Shown here piece after piece: positions 1-11,629 of a stretch of DNA of 64,000 bases. The stretch lies in the NCBI GenBank assembly GCA_014529385.2, contig CM043971.1:82131340-82195339 (forward strand). Direction: 5' to 3'. Numbering within the stretch: the first letter of the stretch is position 1; the number at the start of each line of letters is the position of its first letter. This DNA is from Adiantum capillus-veneris. Taxonomy: Eukaryota > Streptophyta > Polypodiopsida > Polypodiales > Pteridaceae. A program made the translations under genes and the position numbers. Below the pieces are notes generated by a model, which was given only the letters and a program-made list of their open reading frames with translations, had not been told where the DNA came from and did no database searches.

Positions 1-1
1 A

Positions 2-170
2 GCTTCTTCAATTTCTAAGACTACATGGGAAAAGCATTTGCCCTTGGTGGAGTTTGCCTACAACGAGACATAGGGAAAGACGCCATTTGAAGTGTTGGAG
101 GGTCTAAGAATTTCACCCCAGAGAGTATTGGCCCCAAACCTTGGCGCCCCTTTCGGTATTTCTTTATATT
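2..170 (+). pseudogene. Ty3-type integrase relic
   Basis: Reading from base 2 gives a short stretch typical of the C-terminal half of Ty3 integrases (WEKHLPLVEFAYN, then GKTPFEVLEG). A TAG stop lies between these two motifs. The similarity fades after about base 170, and no LTR or other pol domain is visible because the window starts here. This is the end of a dead LTR retrotransposon that probably extends upstream. The assignment to Ty3 rather than Copia rests on the LPLVEFAYN motif. Confidence 0.75.
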
Positions 171-1289
171 GCATCAACACGGTACAAGCCGGTACTCCAC
201 GCTCTGCACCTTCTCCCAGAAGTGTGTCAGAGAATGAGCCTTAGCCTCATATTTAAAGACCCTTGGCCTGAAAAGCAGTTACAGTGAAAAGCTTCAAACT
301 CAAAAGCAAATGGCCCAAAAGCAATGCCCAAAAGCTGCCAGCATAAATCCCGGAAATCCGTACAATTGCCATGTCCGTAGTCTGTGCAAAACGCGGAAAT
401 CAGTACAGTCTGCCCCATCATCATGTCAGCTCAAATTGCGGAGATCGTACAGTTGCTGCCACGTCATCAGCTCCACGCAACGTTTGTGTGTGTGGGTCCT
501 GCTTTATTTATATGCCTTTATGTCACTTGGGCCCCATCGAACGGGGTCCCATAAGTTGGTAGGACTTCTTCTTCTGCTGTTGCTTGTTCTTCTTAGGGTT
601 TAGGCCCCTCAGCAGCGATCTGAAGGTTGGCTCTGTTCCTTAGTGACTTGACAGGTCAGCAGTTTGTGACATATTGTCTTTATGCAGGATGATCATTCAA
701 CGCTTCTTTGCAACAATGATGGCACTTTGTTGAGCCAAGCATACCTAGAAGATAACAATTGTTAAACTTCGTGATGTGAAAGCCAACAGGTTTAGAATAT
801 TATTGTATTGTCACTCACAGGGATCTGATAACGGCTGTCACTGGACTCTGCTTCTGTCTGATATCCTAGTTGTCCATAACTGATTCTGAACCTGTCTACC
901 AGACTCCAGAGTATCAGATAATGAATTCTTCAGGGCACCACGTCAAAAAAGAAGCTTTTGATCTCGTACAGTCGTGCTTTCCCCTGGCTTTGCATAGTTC
1001 TCAAGACATCATCAGATTGGTAACATCCAGTTTTATCGGCAACAAGTCCTATGGTTGGTCTAAACAGCTTATCCTGGATTCATCTAGGTATTTATCTTTT
1101 AGGAGGTTGATAGTTGGTAGCATCATCAGACCTTGCCTCAAAGAGAGGACTAAAAAGCTCGCTTGTCTGCTTCCAGCCTTCACTTTGTGTTGTCGTGATA
1201 AATTTCGATTCTTTGGCTGGACAGTTGTTATCTATTTATTGTATGGTTTGATATGTATGCTGATGCAATTTTAGTCTTTGTTTTTGCAG
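171..1289. other. Non-coding stretch before the SMG9 exons
   Basis: No domain is recognisable here. It probably belongs to a long intron of the SMG9-like gene or to its disrupted 5' part. An open stretch at 880-1019 ends in a possible donor and would join in phase with the next exon, but its translation does not resemble the P-loop region that should precede this part of SMG9, so I do not call it an exon. Confidence 0.4.
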
Positions 1290-2337
1290 GTAGAAATGCT
1301 TAAGCAAGGTATACCTGATCCTACCCTTGTCAACCTTAGTGCTCAAGGTGGCCTCTTGCATCAGGTTTCTGGCGACAAAGACGAAGATGATGCCATGCAA
1401 GAAGAATTGGCAGAGTTCTTTGCAGATACCATCTTTATCCACACAAAGTTGTAACACTTTTGCATCATCCTTTTCAGTGAATTCTAATCCAGGCATTGTT
1501 TTATTGCAAGTGCTAGTGCTAGTGCATATTGATCATGTTTTTTCACTCTTGTAGACTAAGAGAACATGAGTGCTCCTGGTACAATATCAAATGTCTGAAG
1601 AAAGCGCTTGGCCTGTACTTCCCAGCGCCTCCTTTCCGGAAGAATGGTGCAGTACAATATGTGCTACCCCATTTTCCTTCGAAAGCTTTGTCCGGAAAAT
1701 CAAGCTCGCGGAAAAAGGAAAGTACCACAGGTGTTGATGGCGTCCAAAATGGCATTACCAGTATCAGCACTTCAAGTGAAGTGCAGATGATTCATATGGA
1801 TATTGTAGAGGAAAATTCTGAGGATGAGGATAGTCCTGGCATCAACTACTTTGTATTGCCACTACAGACTCAAGAAGAATGCGTAAAAATGCAGCATGAG
1901 AGCTACACTGTGATGCTGCAGAAGCTTCGTGATCAGGTACATATTTTCTGTGTGTATTTAATGTGGCAAACCCCTATCTAGTGTTTTCTACAACAGCCTT
2001 AAACAGCTAAGTACTTTGATATCTAGACTTGTGAAATGTGTCTTAACTTCCCGATTCTTTCATGGGCTGCTGAGCCACAATTCGTCGGTCTTGAATCGTG
2101 TATTTCTTGCAGTGAGGAGGCACACTTATCCCATTTTTCAACGCAACAATGCTCCCAATTCTGATTTTTCTTCTGGCTCTGCAGGTTTTATCAATGCCGC
2201 GGCGATCGTTTGCAAGGCCTGTTAGTGAACGCGATTGGCTACGGAATGCGGCTCGAGTGTGGGACTACATAAAAAAGTCGCCTGTCCTGGCTGACTACAG
2301 TAGAACTTTGCAAAATTCAGGCTTGTACAGACGATGA
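1290..2337 (+). CDS. SMG9: SMG9-like NMD factor, C-terminal exons
   Basis: SMG9 pairs with SMG8 to bind and restrain the SMG1 kinase, which phosphorylates UPF1 in nonsense-mediated mRNA decay. Three exons are supported: 1290-1450, 1555-1936 and 2185-2337 (TGA stop). Their junctions (TTTTTGCAG acceptor, TT/GTAACA donor, CTTGTAG acceptor, CAG/GTACAT donor, CTCTGCAG acceptor) keep one frame and give 231 residues. The match to the family runs in order: EMLKQGIPDP, the HTKLLREHEC block, NYFVLPL, KLRDQVLSMPRR, then a conserved end containing RDWLRNAARVWDYIKKS and LADYSRTLQ. SMG9 proteins are usually about 400-520 residues, so the N-terminal P-loop-like half is missing from view. It may lie upstream across a large intron or be lost. 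The gene is otherwise unbroken here, and no frameshift is seen. Confidence 0.85.
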
Positions 2338-3671
2338 GGAGGCGCGTTTAATGCTGTAAACTTAGAAAGATGATTAGCTGTGTGACTATTGAGGGAAATT
2401 ACCCATTGCTTTTTGGAAACGAACTTCTGACTTCGGTTATTAATTTAACCCATGGGAGGGGTGAAGGGAGGGGAGGGATACGTAAGGCGGAGTCAAGATG
2501 TATATGGAGGTCTGGGTTCAAAATGTAGATGAAAGTAAAATATTCAGAAATTCAGTTGACATGTCGCTTTGTCTGCGAGAAAGAGCTGTGTGCAAGCTGC
2601 AAATGGAAATGGAAAGGAATCTCTTCTGAGAGCACATGGGATGATTTCTAGAATGTGGTGCAAGGTGCTTGTATGTTTTAGTGGCGGTGACAAATTTGAC
2701 ACAAATTTGAATGAATGACTTACTGAATGAATTTGATTCAGTAGGACCAAACTGGAAAATTCATCGCTGAAATCTCTCTCTTAAAGTTCTAAAATTGAGA
2801 ACTCAAGTGAATTCTTGCCTTGCCAATGCAGATTCTTCTGTTTTGTTGAATCTTCTTGCTGAAGTTGGTGGATTGGAAGTCTTCTTGGCTGAAATTGGTT
2901 GCTTTAGACAATTTGGTAGTGCTAAGATTTTTGTTGGAACCAATTGAGATCTCGAGGAGGATATGAAGGGGGTTGTCTTCTATTTCACTACGATAGATTA
3001 TAAAGCTTGGTCTTTCATTGAACATTAAAACTCGTCTTAAACTGCATGCTAATGTTCTCCAAAATCTGAATTTAATTGCACTTTTTTTTTTTGTTGTATT
3101 GGCTTCAATAGTCTGTCCATGTGTTATTTGTAGTGATTATCATGAGGTAGGATCAGATATGGATTGCTTTGAGGACATTTATGCATGTATCCAAGGAGTC
3201 CTGAACTTCAGCAGTTATATACTGTGTTTCAGGGCATTCCAAGTTTGGGAATGTGTAGGATCTGTTAAGCAAGGTGTAGACCGTCTCGTCTTAATTCCGT
3301 CGTGAAGGCCATTGCATTTGGACACATTTACAGCACTGTTTAATCAACATGAGTGTCTTTGGGTTGTGAAGTAAGCTCGAGTCTAACACCAAAGTCATGT
3401 TTTCTTGCAAATTTTAGGTGCGGCACCTCCAATAGACGTGCAATACCTTAATGAGACACCACCTTGCCTCCACTTGTACCATTGCCTGCCTTAGGTTCCT
3501 TGGCTGATCACGTGACCTTACATGACCTTGTCTAAAGGTTTGCTAAAGAAGAGGCGCCTTTGTGGGATATTGGCAGTGAATGATCTATCTGACGGCCAAT
3601 TGTATCTCCTTCTCAATGTGTAGTATCTCTTGCTGAAGGGTGTACATTTTGTCAATATGATCCCTCATAGT
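2338..3671. other. SMG9 3' flank, no gene seen
   Basis: This holds the 3' untranslated region and then AT-rich sequence without a convincing exon, RNA gene or transposon domain. The short open stretches do not look like protein. Confidence 0.5.
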
Positions 3672-3979
3672 CACAAGAAGATTTAAAACTTTTCTCATGT
3701 AGGAAAAGAGAGCCTTTTTCAATGTTTTTCATACAATGCATAACATCATGAGCTTCTTCTCGGGAGGCACCGCATACCTAGTTAGGTACCAGTGCCTCCC
3801 TAGTTAGGTAAGATTGGGGTCATGGGACCCTTGGGGGGGCCGGCGGTCCCTTGGCCCCAATTGTACCTAGCTAGGTATGCCGTGCCTGCCTTAGAGAAGC
3901 TCATGATGTTGAGGTGAGTCATAATGTGGGAATTATTGTGAGAATCTGTCCAAAACTTCTTGTGAGAGTAAGCCGTACC
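3672..3979 (+). repeat. Hairpin-bearing repeat, copy 1
   Basis: This is one of three copies of a dispersed repeat of about 300 bp in the window. Its core, 3742-3910, is an inverted repeat. The arms begin AACATCATGAGCTTCT and end AGAAGCTCATGATGTT; inside them lie GCATACCTAG..TAGGTA and its complement around a GC-rich loop. Both outer flanks are shared with the copy at 16250, so the unit is larger than the hairpin. This copy carries an extra partial duplication of the GGTACC/CCTAGTTAGG part near 3781-3815. No coding capacity is seen. It may be a foldback or MITE-like element. Confidence 0.8.
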
Positions 3980-4435
3980 AATATGAATGTTTTTCAATTG
4001 CATCTCCAAAGTGCATGCATACTTCATGGGTGATACTGGCTCGTAGAGGTTTTCAATTGTGATCCCCTTTGGTCTTCATGTTTGTCATCACCTTTTGCAC
4101 GTGATTGAGCACTTGTGGAGTACATTTAAGGATCACATTCAATCTCTTCCAAATCACACTATCCTCTTCTGATGAAGGTTTCTTCGACACCTCTATGATG
4201 ATGATGATGTAGGCAGCTGCAACCGAATTTCACCATCAACCCAATCTGTTCCGTGTTAATTGAGGTGATGTCCACTCTTCTCTACGTAGAACTATCTCTT
4301 GCCCTTTGTAATTGTCTCTTTACTTGTCAGTTTAAAAGTTTAAGGTTTCATACTCTGAATGCACCTTTGTAAATTCGTCTCTCTTCTTCTTTGTAGGCAC
4401 TACCCTGATAGGAGGAGGATGTTAATTCTGTTAGC

Positions 4436-4437
<2 letters not shown>
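3980..4437. other. Spacer between two hairpin repeats
   Basis: There is no gene. The sequence has a short ATG/GAT-rich run near 4195-4210 and otherwise nothing recognised. It separates two hairpin repeats that lie in opposite orientation. Confidence 0.4.

Positions 4438-4478
<41 letters not shown>
4438..4478. repeat. (AG)n microsatellite
   Basis: An uninterrupted AG run of about 40 bp. One of many in the window. Confidence 0.97.
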
Positions 4479-4481
<3 letters not shown>

Positions 4482-4544
4482 TACCCATGTCTTTTTGGTT
4501 ATGGATTTTGTTAACAAAACAATTAATATTGGCTTCCAGTGCTA

Positions 4545-4815
4545 TCACAAGAAGTTTTGGACAAATTCTTACAATAATTCCCACATTGTGACTTACCTGA
4601 ACATCATGAGCTTCTGTGACGGAGGCATTGCATACCTAGCTAGGTACGATTGGGGGCAGGGGACCGCCGGCCTGGTGGGGGGCCGGGGGTCCCCTGCCCC
4701 TAATCGTACCTAGCTAGGTATGCGGTGCCTCTCGAGTAGAAGCTCTTGATGTTATGCATTGTATGAAAAACGCGACTGAAAAAGACTCTGTTTTCCTACA
4801 TGAGAAAATTTCTAA
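4545..4815 (-). repeat. Hairpin-bearing repeat, copy 2 (inverted)
   Basis: This is the same family as at 3672 and 16250 but in the opposite orientation: the flank reading CAAGAAGTTTTGGAC lies on the left and the CATGTAGGAAAA-like flank (complement) on the right. The hairpin core is 4600-4753, with the CCTAGCTAGG palindrome in both arms and a loop rich in G and C. Arm pairing is close to perfect by eye. Confidence 0.8.
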
Positions 4816-5782
4816 ATATTCTTGTGTATATATGCAGACAGATGCATGAGGTCTGTAAAGTAAAGTAAGCCTCATGCCCGTTTGCGTCTGCTATCATGTC
4901 TACCATCACCATTGCTTGTGTGTTGTTTACCTTCTGTCTCATGCTCAAGCTCGTTTTGCAGATTATTGATTCTCTGTGATGGCAGCAGGGATAGAAATCC
5001 CATGGAAGGTGGAATCTCTTCCCTTCTTCCCATTTGTAGTCATTTGAAAGCAGCCTCTGATAACGCCTTTGATACTGCCCCCTCTACTTTTGAGCGCTGC
5101 TCATTAAGCACACGATTACGGTTCAATTGAACGGTCTAGATGATGTCAAGAGGCCAGCTCTAGGCTCAAGAATCCAAGGAAGGACATTAGGTTCACCAAC
5201 AAATAAAGCAACAAGTTAATCTTTTCATATTATGCAAAATTTTAAAATTATCAAAAAAATAGAAAGTGCCTGGCTCACGTGAGTGCCACACAGAAGTATT
5301 GTAGTCGATTCACATATTCTCTAAATTTTTTATAAAAAACATTAGTCGTGCCCCGCCTTTGAGTAAAATTGTTACTACATAAGTATAGTATTTGGGGGCA
5401 AAATGACACTAGCTTTTAGGTAGTTTGTTGTCAATTTTAAGTTTTATGCAATAGACAAAAGGTATAGATTCAAGAGATCAATTCACACACAAAGATACAT
5501 AATGGTTATATCTATTAGGTTAAATCAAAACATTAATGATATCGTTGCATACCTCAATAATTGTACTTGTTGGAAAGGGCATCGTTTGATTAGGCCAACT
5601 TGGTTGTTTCACTCAATCCTCCATTGACTACAAAGATGGAGAAGATGGTTGATATATTAATATAGCGTGCACTTGATTTTTGGCTCATAGAATATAACTT
5701 TTTGTTTCTTGCAAGCTTTGTGCGCGTACACCCTTCTCGAACCCTTTCAATAATACATAAAATTGTTTTTAGCAAAGTAAGC

Positions 5783-5848
<66 letters not shown>

Positions 5849-6705
5849 CCCTACGGCAATGAGCCAAGTGAATACTTAAGACTTTGATAATTGACATGTA
5901 ATATAGAAGCCTTGCAATGTTGTAACTATCTTTTTTCAAAAAAAAAATCCACAGTAGCAATTGTCACTAAGTTCACTAGCCATTGGTTGTATGCCAAGCA
6001 TTAAAAAACAAGATTTGTGAAATTTAACATGTTGCAATGTAGGAGCCCAAGCATGTTAAACAGAGATCATGGTTTGACATGATGGAAATGATAAGTTGAT
6101 GGCCTACAAGGGAGAAGCTACTGAAAGAAGATGGCGCTTGAATGAGACTTGATCCAACACCACACAGGAAGATCAAGCACACCTCAGTATTAACGGCAAG
6201 GAAGAAGTCATCATGCTACCTATGGTGAGAGAGACCATTGCTTCAAAGAAGAAGGCCATTTGAGTCATGTCGAAGTGACTTTGACTTTCTTGTTTTCTCA
6301 AATTCATGGATTTGATTAGGCCAAAGTAGCTCTTCCCACTCTTCACCTTTGTAAAAGTCTCATTGGGATTACCAAGTAAGCATGGTGACATGCTACAGAG
6401 AAAACAACTTGGTATGGTGGGTGGCCTTGGAAGTGTAGAAAGGTGTACACTGCAACTGTTGTGGGAGAAGAACGTGTATCATTGTTGCATAATGTAGAAT
6501 AATGTACCTTGCTAGTGTGAAAGTCAATGAAGTAAGCATTTTGTGAAAACATTGTAAATCGTGTATATCTTGAATCTTATGAGTCCACCAAGTGAGCAAT
6601 GAATCTTTATTTTCTTTAAAAATTGTTGTAAATAATCTATTCATGAATCGCTAAAACCACATATTAGCTGACCGAACTCATATGAGATTAGAACTTCCAA
6701 GTCAT
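4816..6705. other. AT-rich spacer, no gene seen
   Basis: No protein domain or RNA gene is visible. The main feature is the long AG tract at 5786. Short open stretches here have no family resemblance. Confidence 0.4.
5786..5846. repeat. (AG)n microsatellite
   Basis: A pure AG run of about 60 bp. Confidence 0.97.
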
Positions 6706-6769
6706 TCATTTACTTTGTTTGGGAATGTAGACAGAAAAGGTAAAGAGTAACAAATTTTTCTCCTCTAGC

Positions 6770-6960
6770 CGACCAAAGATCCCTTCTGAAAGAGGAGTAA
6801 CTTGAAAGGATGCACCAAAATCCAAGATCCAATCTTCTCTAAATGAGCCATCTTTGCTCGTAGGATACCATGTAGGTAAAATAAAAGCAAATACAATGTC
6901 ACCTTCATCACTACCAAAACAACATTGATCTCCTTTATCTTTGCTTTGCCCTTGTCCTCT
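6770..6960 (-). pseudogene. Copia gag-protease scrap
   Basis: Read on the minus strand, this gives a Copia-type stretch from the end of gag into protease, with the active-site-like motif DWILDFGASFQVTP. The usual Asp-Ser-Gly is Asp-Phe-Gly here, so the protease would be dead. It is flanked by unrelated sequence and lies opposite in strand to the next Copia relic, so it is a separate fragment. Confidence 0.65.
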
Positions 6961-7959
6961 TTCTTGCCATACACACACTTTTCATTCTTCTTCTCATCTT
7001 TCCACTCATAGCAGTTTTCTTAATGTGACCCTTCTTGCGACAGCAAGTCAGTGTGTGTGCACGCATGCGCGCGCATGTGTGTTGAAAATTGTGGGATCTT
7101 ACTTTGCCAAAATTATTTTATTATTTTTGAAAGGCTCAAGCAAGGTGTATGTGCACAAAGGTTATAACAAGAATTCATTTCTACGAGTCAAAAATCAAAC
7201 TCATGCTATATTAATATACCAATTTCCATTTCCATGTTTGTAGCAATTGTAGGATTGAATGAAACAACCAAGCTTAGGCTGTGCACTTAAGTGAGTCTGG
7301 TTTTTATTTTTTGGATGCTTTTAAAAGTTTTCATAGTATGAAATATTTTTGTTTTGTCCATAGCTCATCAAAGTCGAGAACTTTGAAAATGTAAACTTGT
7401 GGAAGTGGACATTACTGAAAACATTAGTGCTTTGTCTTGATCAATACATTGCACTCATGCTTTACAAAAAGTGAGTATTTGACTTTAGTGTAATGATTAT
7501 AGTTTGATTTTAGCGTCAAAAACATAATTCATAAAATCTTTCATGTTTACCTTGATATATATATATATTTATCTTTCATATATATATAAAAGTGACAAGA
7601 TATCTACCCAATAGTATCCTATTATCTTTTGAAACATGAATTGCTATGACAAGGCCAACCAAGCATGACTAGTTTGCATGATCCTCAAAAAAGGTAAAGA
7701 AGCTTGTGATTTTGGTTGAGCCTTGTCATGTAAGGTGACTGATGCTTTGAGAACGCTTGGTTTTATTGTATTTTTCTTGTAGACAGGTAAAGGTGTCATT
7801 GACCTATATCAAAGATCCAATACCCAACTACAAAGTAAATTGCATGATTACTCATAGATCGATTGATAATATGTGGAGTAGCTCAAAGTTGTACACCTAT
7901 GCAAAGAGAATAAATGCTTCCATGAAGAAGATGTAGCAAATAGCTTCAACAAATCATCT

Positions 7960-9300
7960 TTAAGGCATTCCGGTTAGTTCATTTGAGCCAAAATGGAATG
8001 AAAAATCTTTTAGTTTAGGTTACTTGGTCGTCTTCAAATTTTCAAGCTTTGGATTTTGTGAGCATTATATGCATGGTAAGCATTCTAAATCAATCCATTC
8101 TAGTATGTCAAACAAGAGGAAGCAGCTTGAGAAGTTAGATCTAGTGCCTATGCCTACTAAGTCATAGGTGTTCTTACGTGTTTTATTACTTTTGTAGATG
8201 ATGCAACTTGTAAGGTTTGGACATATCTATTGAAACATACATCGTATCATGTAGAGCTGGATCACATTTGTCCAAAATCAGCCAAACATGAAGCTTTAGT
8301 GCCTAAGGAATCATCATGGTGGAGAATACCGTTCAAATGAATTCCAGAGTTTCTATGATACACATGAATTTGGAGATAGCTTATTGCTCCTCATACGCCT
8401 TCTCAAAGTGGAGTTGTTGAAAGGATGAATTGCACGATTCAAGAAAGAATCTATAGAATATTATTTCACGCTATGTTTTCAAATGGTCTCTAGGTTGAAG
8501 CTCTTAATACTTCATTTCATTTGATCAATAAATCACCCAAATAAGACACTTGATGGTGGCATTCCATAGAAAATTTGGAGTGGTCAAAAGCCACTATATG
8601 ATCATTTGATTCTTTGATTGTGAAGCATTCATTCATGTATGCAAAGATCTTAGAAAAAAGCTAGAGCCAAAGTCTACAAAGTGGATTTTCAATGGCTATG
8701 AAGAAAGTGGTGAGGTGGGTTATTTCTTGTGGGATCTATTATCTCATAAAATTATCCATAGCAGTGACGTGATATTCAATGAGAAGAAAATACACAAAAT
8801 TCTTCCCAGAGAGGTTGAGATGAGGAAGGTTACATTTTAGGATGTTATGCACTGACAAGAAGTTGTCCATGTGCCACAAAGGTGAGCAAAGTGTGTATAG
8901 CAATGCTCATAATAACTTTGACCATGCAAACATTAGTGGCATTACATTGAATGGTGGCATTCCACAAAAATCTTGGAGTATTCAAAAGTCATTATATGAT
9001 CATTTACGAGTCTTTGGCTGTGAATCATTTGTGCATGTGACCAAAGAGCTTATAAAGAAGCTGAAGCCAAAGCCTACAAAATGCATTTTCAATGGCCATG
9101 GAGAAAGTGGTGAGATGACTTATTTCTTGTGGGATCTAGTCTCTCATAAAATTATCCATAGCAATGATGTGATATTCAATGTGAAAAAAATGCACAAAAC
9201 TCTTCCCAAAGAGGTTGGGATGAGGCAAGTTACATTTCAAGATGCTATGCCACATGTTCATGAGCATAGAAAATAAGTTTTCCACGCACCATAAGGTGAA
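7960..9300 (+). pseudogene. Copia integrase relic
   Basis: Fragments of a Copia integrase are readable in several frames. They include a CEHYMHGKHSK zinc-binding-like piece near 8060, HHGGEYRSNEF near 8320, QSGVVERMNCTIQER near 8410, and the region after the catalytic core (FGCESFVHV, KPKPTKCIFNGHGESG, IHSNDVIFN) at 9005-9190. Many stops and frameshifts are present. Reverse transcriptase and RNase H are missing. The post-catalytic region is present twice (see 8552). Upstream, 6980-7960 holds no recognisable domain. Confidence 0.75.
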
Positions 9301-9335
9301 AAAAGTGTGTATAGTGATGCTTCTAGTGACTGTTA
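8552..9335 (+). repeat. Tandem duplication inside Copia relic
   Basis: Two copies, about 400 bp apart, of the same integrase C-terminal segment. The block GATGGTGGCATTCCA at 8552 recurs at about 8951, and the KKLxPKxTKxIFNG coding stretch and the following AAAGTGTGTATAG block also recur. The copies have diverged, so the duplication is not recent. Confidence 0.75.
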
Positions 9336-9500
9336 GGAAAATGACCAAATGGTTGGTCGGACAACCATTAACCCATCTACTAACTCTATTCTTCTTTATC
9401 AAGAGAATAAGGAGTCAGTGAGACATTTCTCACCACTATGACTCCACCCATGCACAATGTCTTCTCCTTCCCCACAACAAACTCCAGTGCACACTCTTCA
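9331..9500 (+). repeat. Short LTR (about 170 bp) with primer site
   Basis: It starts TGTTAGGAAAATGACC and ends CTCTTCA. It is followed at once by TGATATCAAAGC, a one-base variant of the initiator-tRNA-Met primer site. Length, TG..CA ends and parts of the sequence (CTATTCTT, GAGAATAAGG, CATTTCTCAC, CTCCTTCC) match the LTR at 23708-23880. No matching second LTR or gag follows it directly. Confidence 0.6.
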
Positions 9501-9997
9501 ACTGATATCAAAGCACCAAGGGAAGCGGCATCATCTCCTCCGTCTTTGCGTGCATGAGGTCTTCAAGACAAGATAAGATTGAAGACCTTAGCTCATAACA
9601 ATTAATTAATTTTTGTAAATTGGAAGCTCTAGGAGCTCTACACAGTAAGCACCAGGGCTTAAATCATTAGGTGCAAGAAATAGGAGTTTGAGAGAGAACT
9701 ATGGAGCTAAATTCTCAACAGAGCATTTATTTAATTACCGCAAAGCAGCAAGGCAAGAAAGGCTAGGCTCAAGAAAATCCTTGGATTGTGTTAAACATTT
9801 AATACACCAAGAAGGCTAGTTTGTACCGTTGAAGTTGAACAATAGATAGCATTTTCTTTAACACAAGAAATATGGCTTCAAATACAAAGAGCAACGTTGA
9901 GGAGAGCAGACAACAACACTGAAGCAACCTTGAAGATAACATTGAAATTTTAAAGGCAAGCATAAGAACACAACAATGATGGAGATTGAGCAGGATA
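9501..9997. other. Retroelement leader-like sequence
   Basis: It lies between a short LTR with primer site and the next LTR. It probably is untranslated leader of the element whose LTR ends at 9500, cut off by the next insertion. No domain is seen. Confidence 0.4.
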
Positions 9998-10226
9998 TGT
10001 TACCATATACATGTGGTAGTGATGTGTGTGAACACACTTAGGACCGCCGGGGTATTTTTTCCCTCACTATGAGGTTTTTCCCCTCGTGCGTTGTATATAC
10101 GCCCATCACTCTAGGGCTATCTTATCTTTCCATTGAACACTAAGTAATACACTCTCTCTTGTGTGCCTTGATCTTCCTTCATCTTCTCCAAGTTATGTGT
10201 GTTTCCCTGCAACCCTAATTCCAACA
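9998..10226 (+). repeat. 5' LTR of Copia element
   Basis: It begins TGTTACC and ends AATTCCAACA. It includes a palindromic GTGTGTGAACACAC block, a TATA-like TTGTATATAC near 10090, and CACTCTCTCTTGTGTGCC near the end. The same sequence recurs at 14869 and in fragments at 22797 and 23669. The TATA-like box is probably its promoter. Confidence 0.85.
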
Positions 10227-10228
10227 AT

Positions 10229-10240
10229 TGGTATCAGAGC
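10229..10240 (+). other. Primer binding site (initiator tRNA-Met)
   Basis: TGGTATCAGAGC lies two bases after the LTR end. This is the usual minus-strand primer site of plant Copia elements. Confidence 0.85.
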
Positions 10241-10579
10241 AGGTTGCATCCTCCCGGGCTTAGTCGCCAGCAGCTCCAGCACACGATTGCTCACTTTCTC
10301 CGATTTTTTGTGAGCTTTGGAAAGCTTCATCAAGTCGACAATCACTTCGGGAAAGCTTGTAGAGCTAGGTCTGCTCATAATTTTCATTTTGGGCTCATAT
10401 TCGCCTCCGTTTCCACTATAGGCACTACTGCACATGCTATTTCGTCATTTTGTGCAAAATTTCTGTCAGTGCCATTTTCTGCATATTAGGTCCCTTACAT
10501 CTTCTATGGTTTATGCCATATAGCACGTGTTGTTCCCGATTTGTTTCTCCTCTTTTCGGGTAGTTTTCACATCAGGTGC

Positions 10580-11530
10580 AACATCTGCCATAGCTGACAA
10601 CAACACAGATGCGTTCAAGATGTTTGCTACTGAGGATAGATTGGATTGGGACAATTACCCTAAGTGGGCTTATATGATGCAACATGTCCTTTAGTCAAAG
10701 GGAGTTTGGAATATTGTGCAGGGCATTGATGTACATCCTGGTTCTGAGGATGTAGGCGGTGTTGAGGATGTTGCAGGTTTCGGTGGCAGGATTGCTGTTG
10801 CCAGAGTGCTCATTGGGATGTAAAAGATGCACAGGCTCATGCTTTGATTGTGTTGTCTATGAAGCACATTATTACTCCTCATATTCATTCATCAGAATCT
10901 GCAAAATAGGCTTGGGACATTCTGACTGGTCTTTATATGCAAGTTCGCAATGAGACTAAAATTACATTACTGCGTAAAGAGCTGGAGTCGAAGATTATGC
11001 ATGAGGAAGATGAGATGGACACTTTCCTTGTTGGTGTCAAGGATATTAATGAGCAAATTATTTCTGTAGAGGCGAAGTCATTTCTGACAGTTTCCTTGTG
11101 CAGACTGTTCTCGATGCTTTGCCAGATTCTCACCAGACTTTTGAGAGTACTTGGAGACTTATGATCCAAGGAAATCCAAAATTTGTCAAGTTTGATGCAT
11201 TATGGACATTGTTGTTGCAAGAGTCACTTTCCAAGAAAATAGGGCTAAACATCATGCAATTAAACAAGCATTTATTGTTGCTAGAAGAAAAGGTGATATC
11301 AACAATGTAGCCACTTCTCATGGTTCTTCTATGAGTGATAAATCACCTGTTCCTAATGCTTTTGCTGGCAGTAAGTCGTCTTGGAATTCTGGTGATAAGG
11401 GCAAAAAGAAGATGTGTTGCCATTATTGTAAAGCTAATTATTCTGGATTAAGCAGTGTCCAAAATTGAAGGCAAAAGAGGTTAAGAAGAAAGAGGCTAGG
11501 TCAACTACATGGTCCAATACAAGTGCAACT
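10580..11530 (+). pseudogene. Copia gag (broken)
   Basis: Gag is readable in pieces: an N-terminal WDNYPKWAYMMQHVL block near 10650, SKGVWNIVQGIDVHP, a central part near 11200-11300, and a zinc-knuckle remnant MCCHYCKANYSG near 11410. The last histidine and cysteine spacing of the knuckle is disturbed. Stops and at least two frameshifts are present. Related gag fragments lie at 33400-33750. Confidence 0.75.
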
Positions 11531-11629
11531 ATTGTAGAGCCTTCTGTGAAAGGAGATTGTGATGCTGATGTAGATGTAGAGTGGGATTTTAGTGCATGAT
11601 GTACTTATGATCCTATTGTCCATGATGCA

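Noticed and set aside
880-1019. Open stretch ending in a possible splice donor, in phase with the first SMG9 exon.
   Set aside because: Its translation does not resemble the SMG9 region that should precede EMLKQG, and it may simply be intron.
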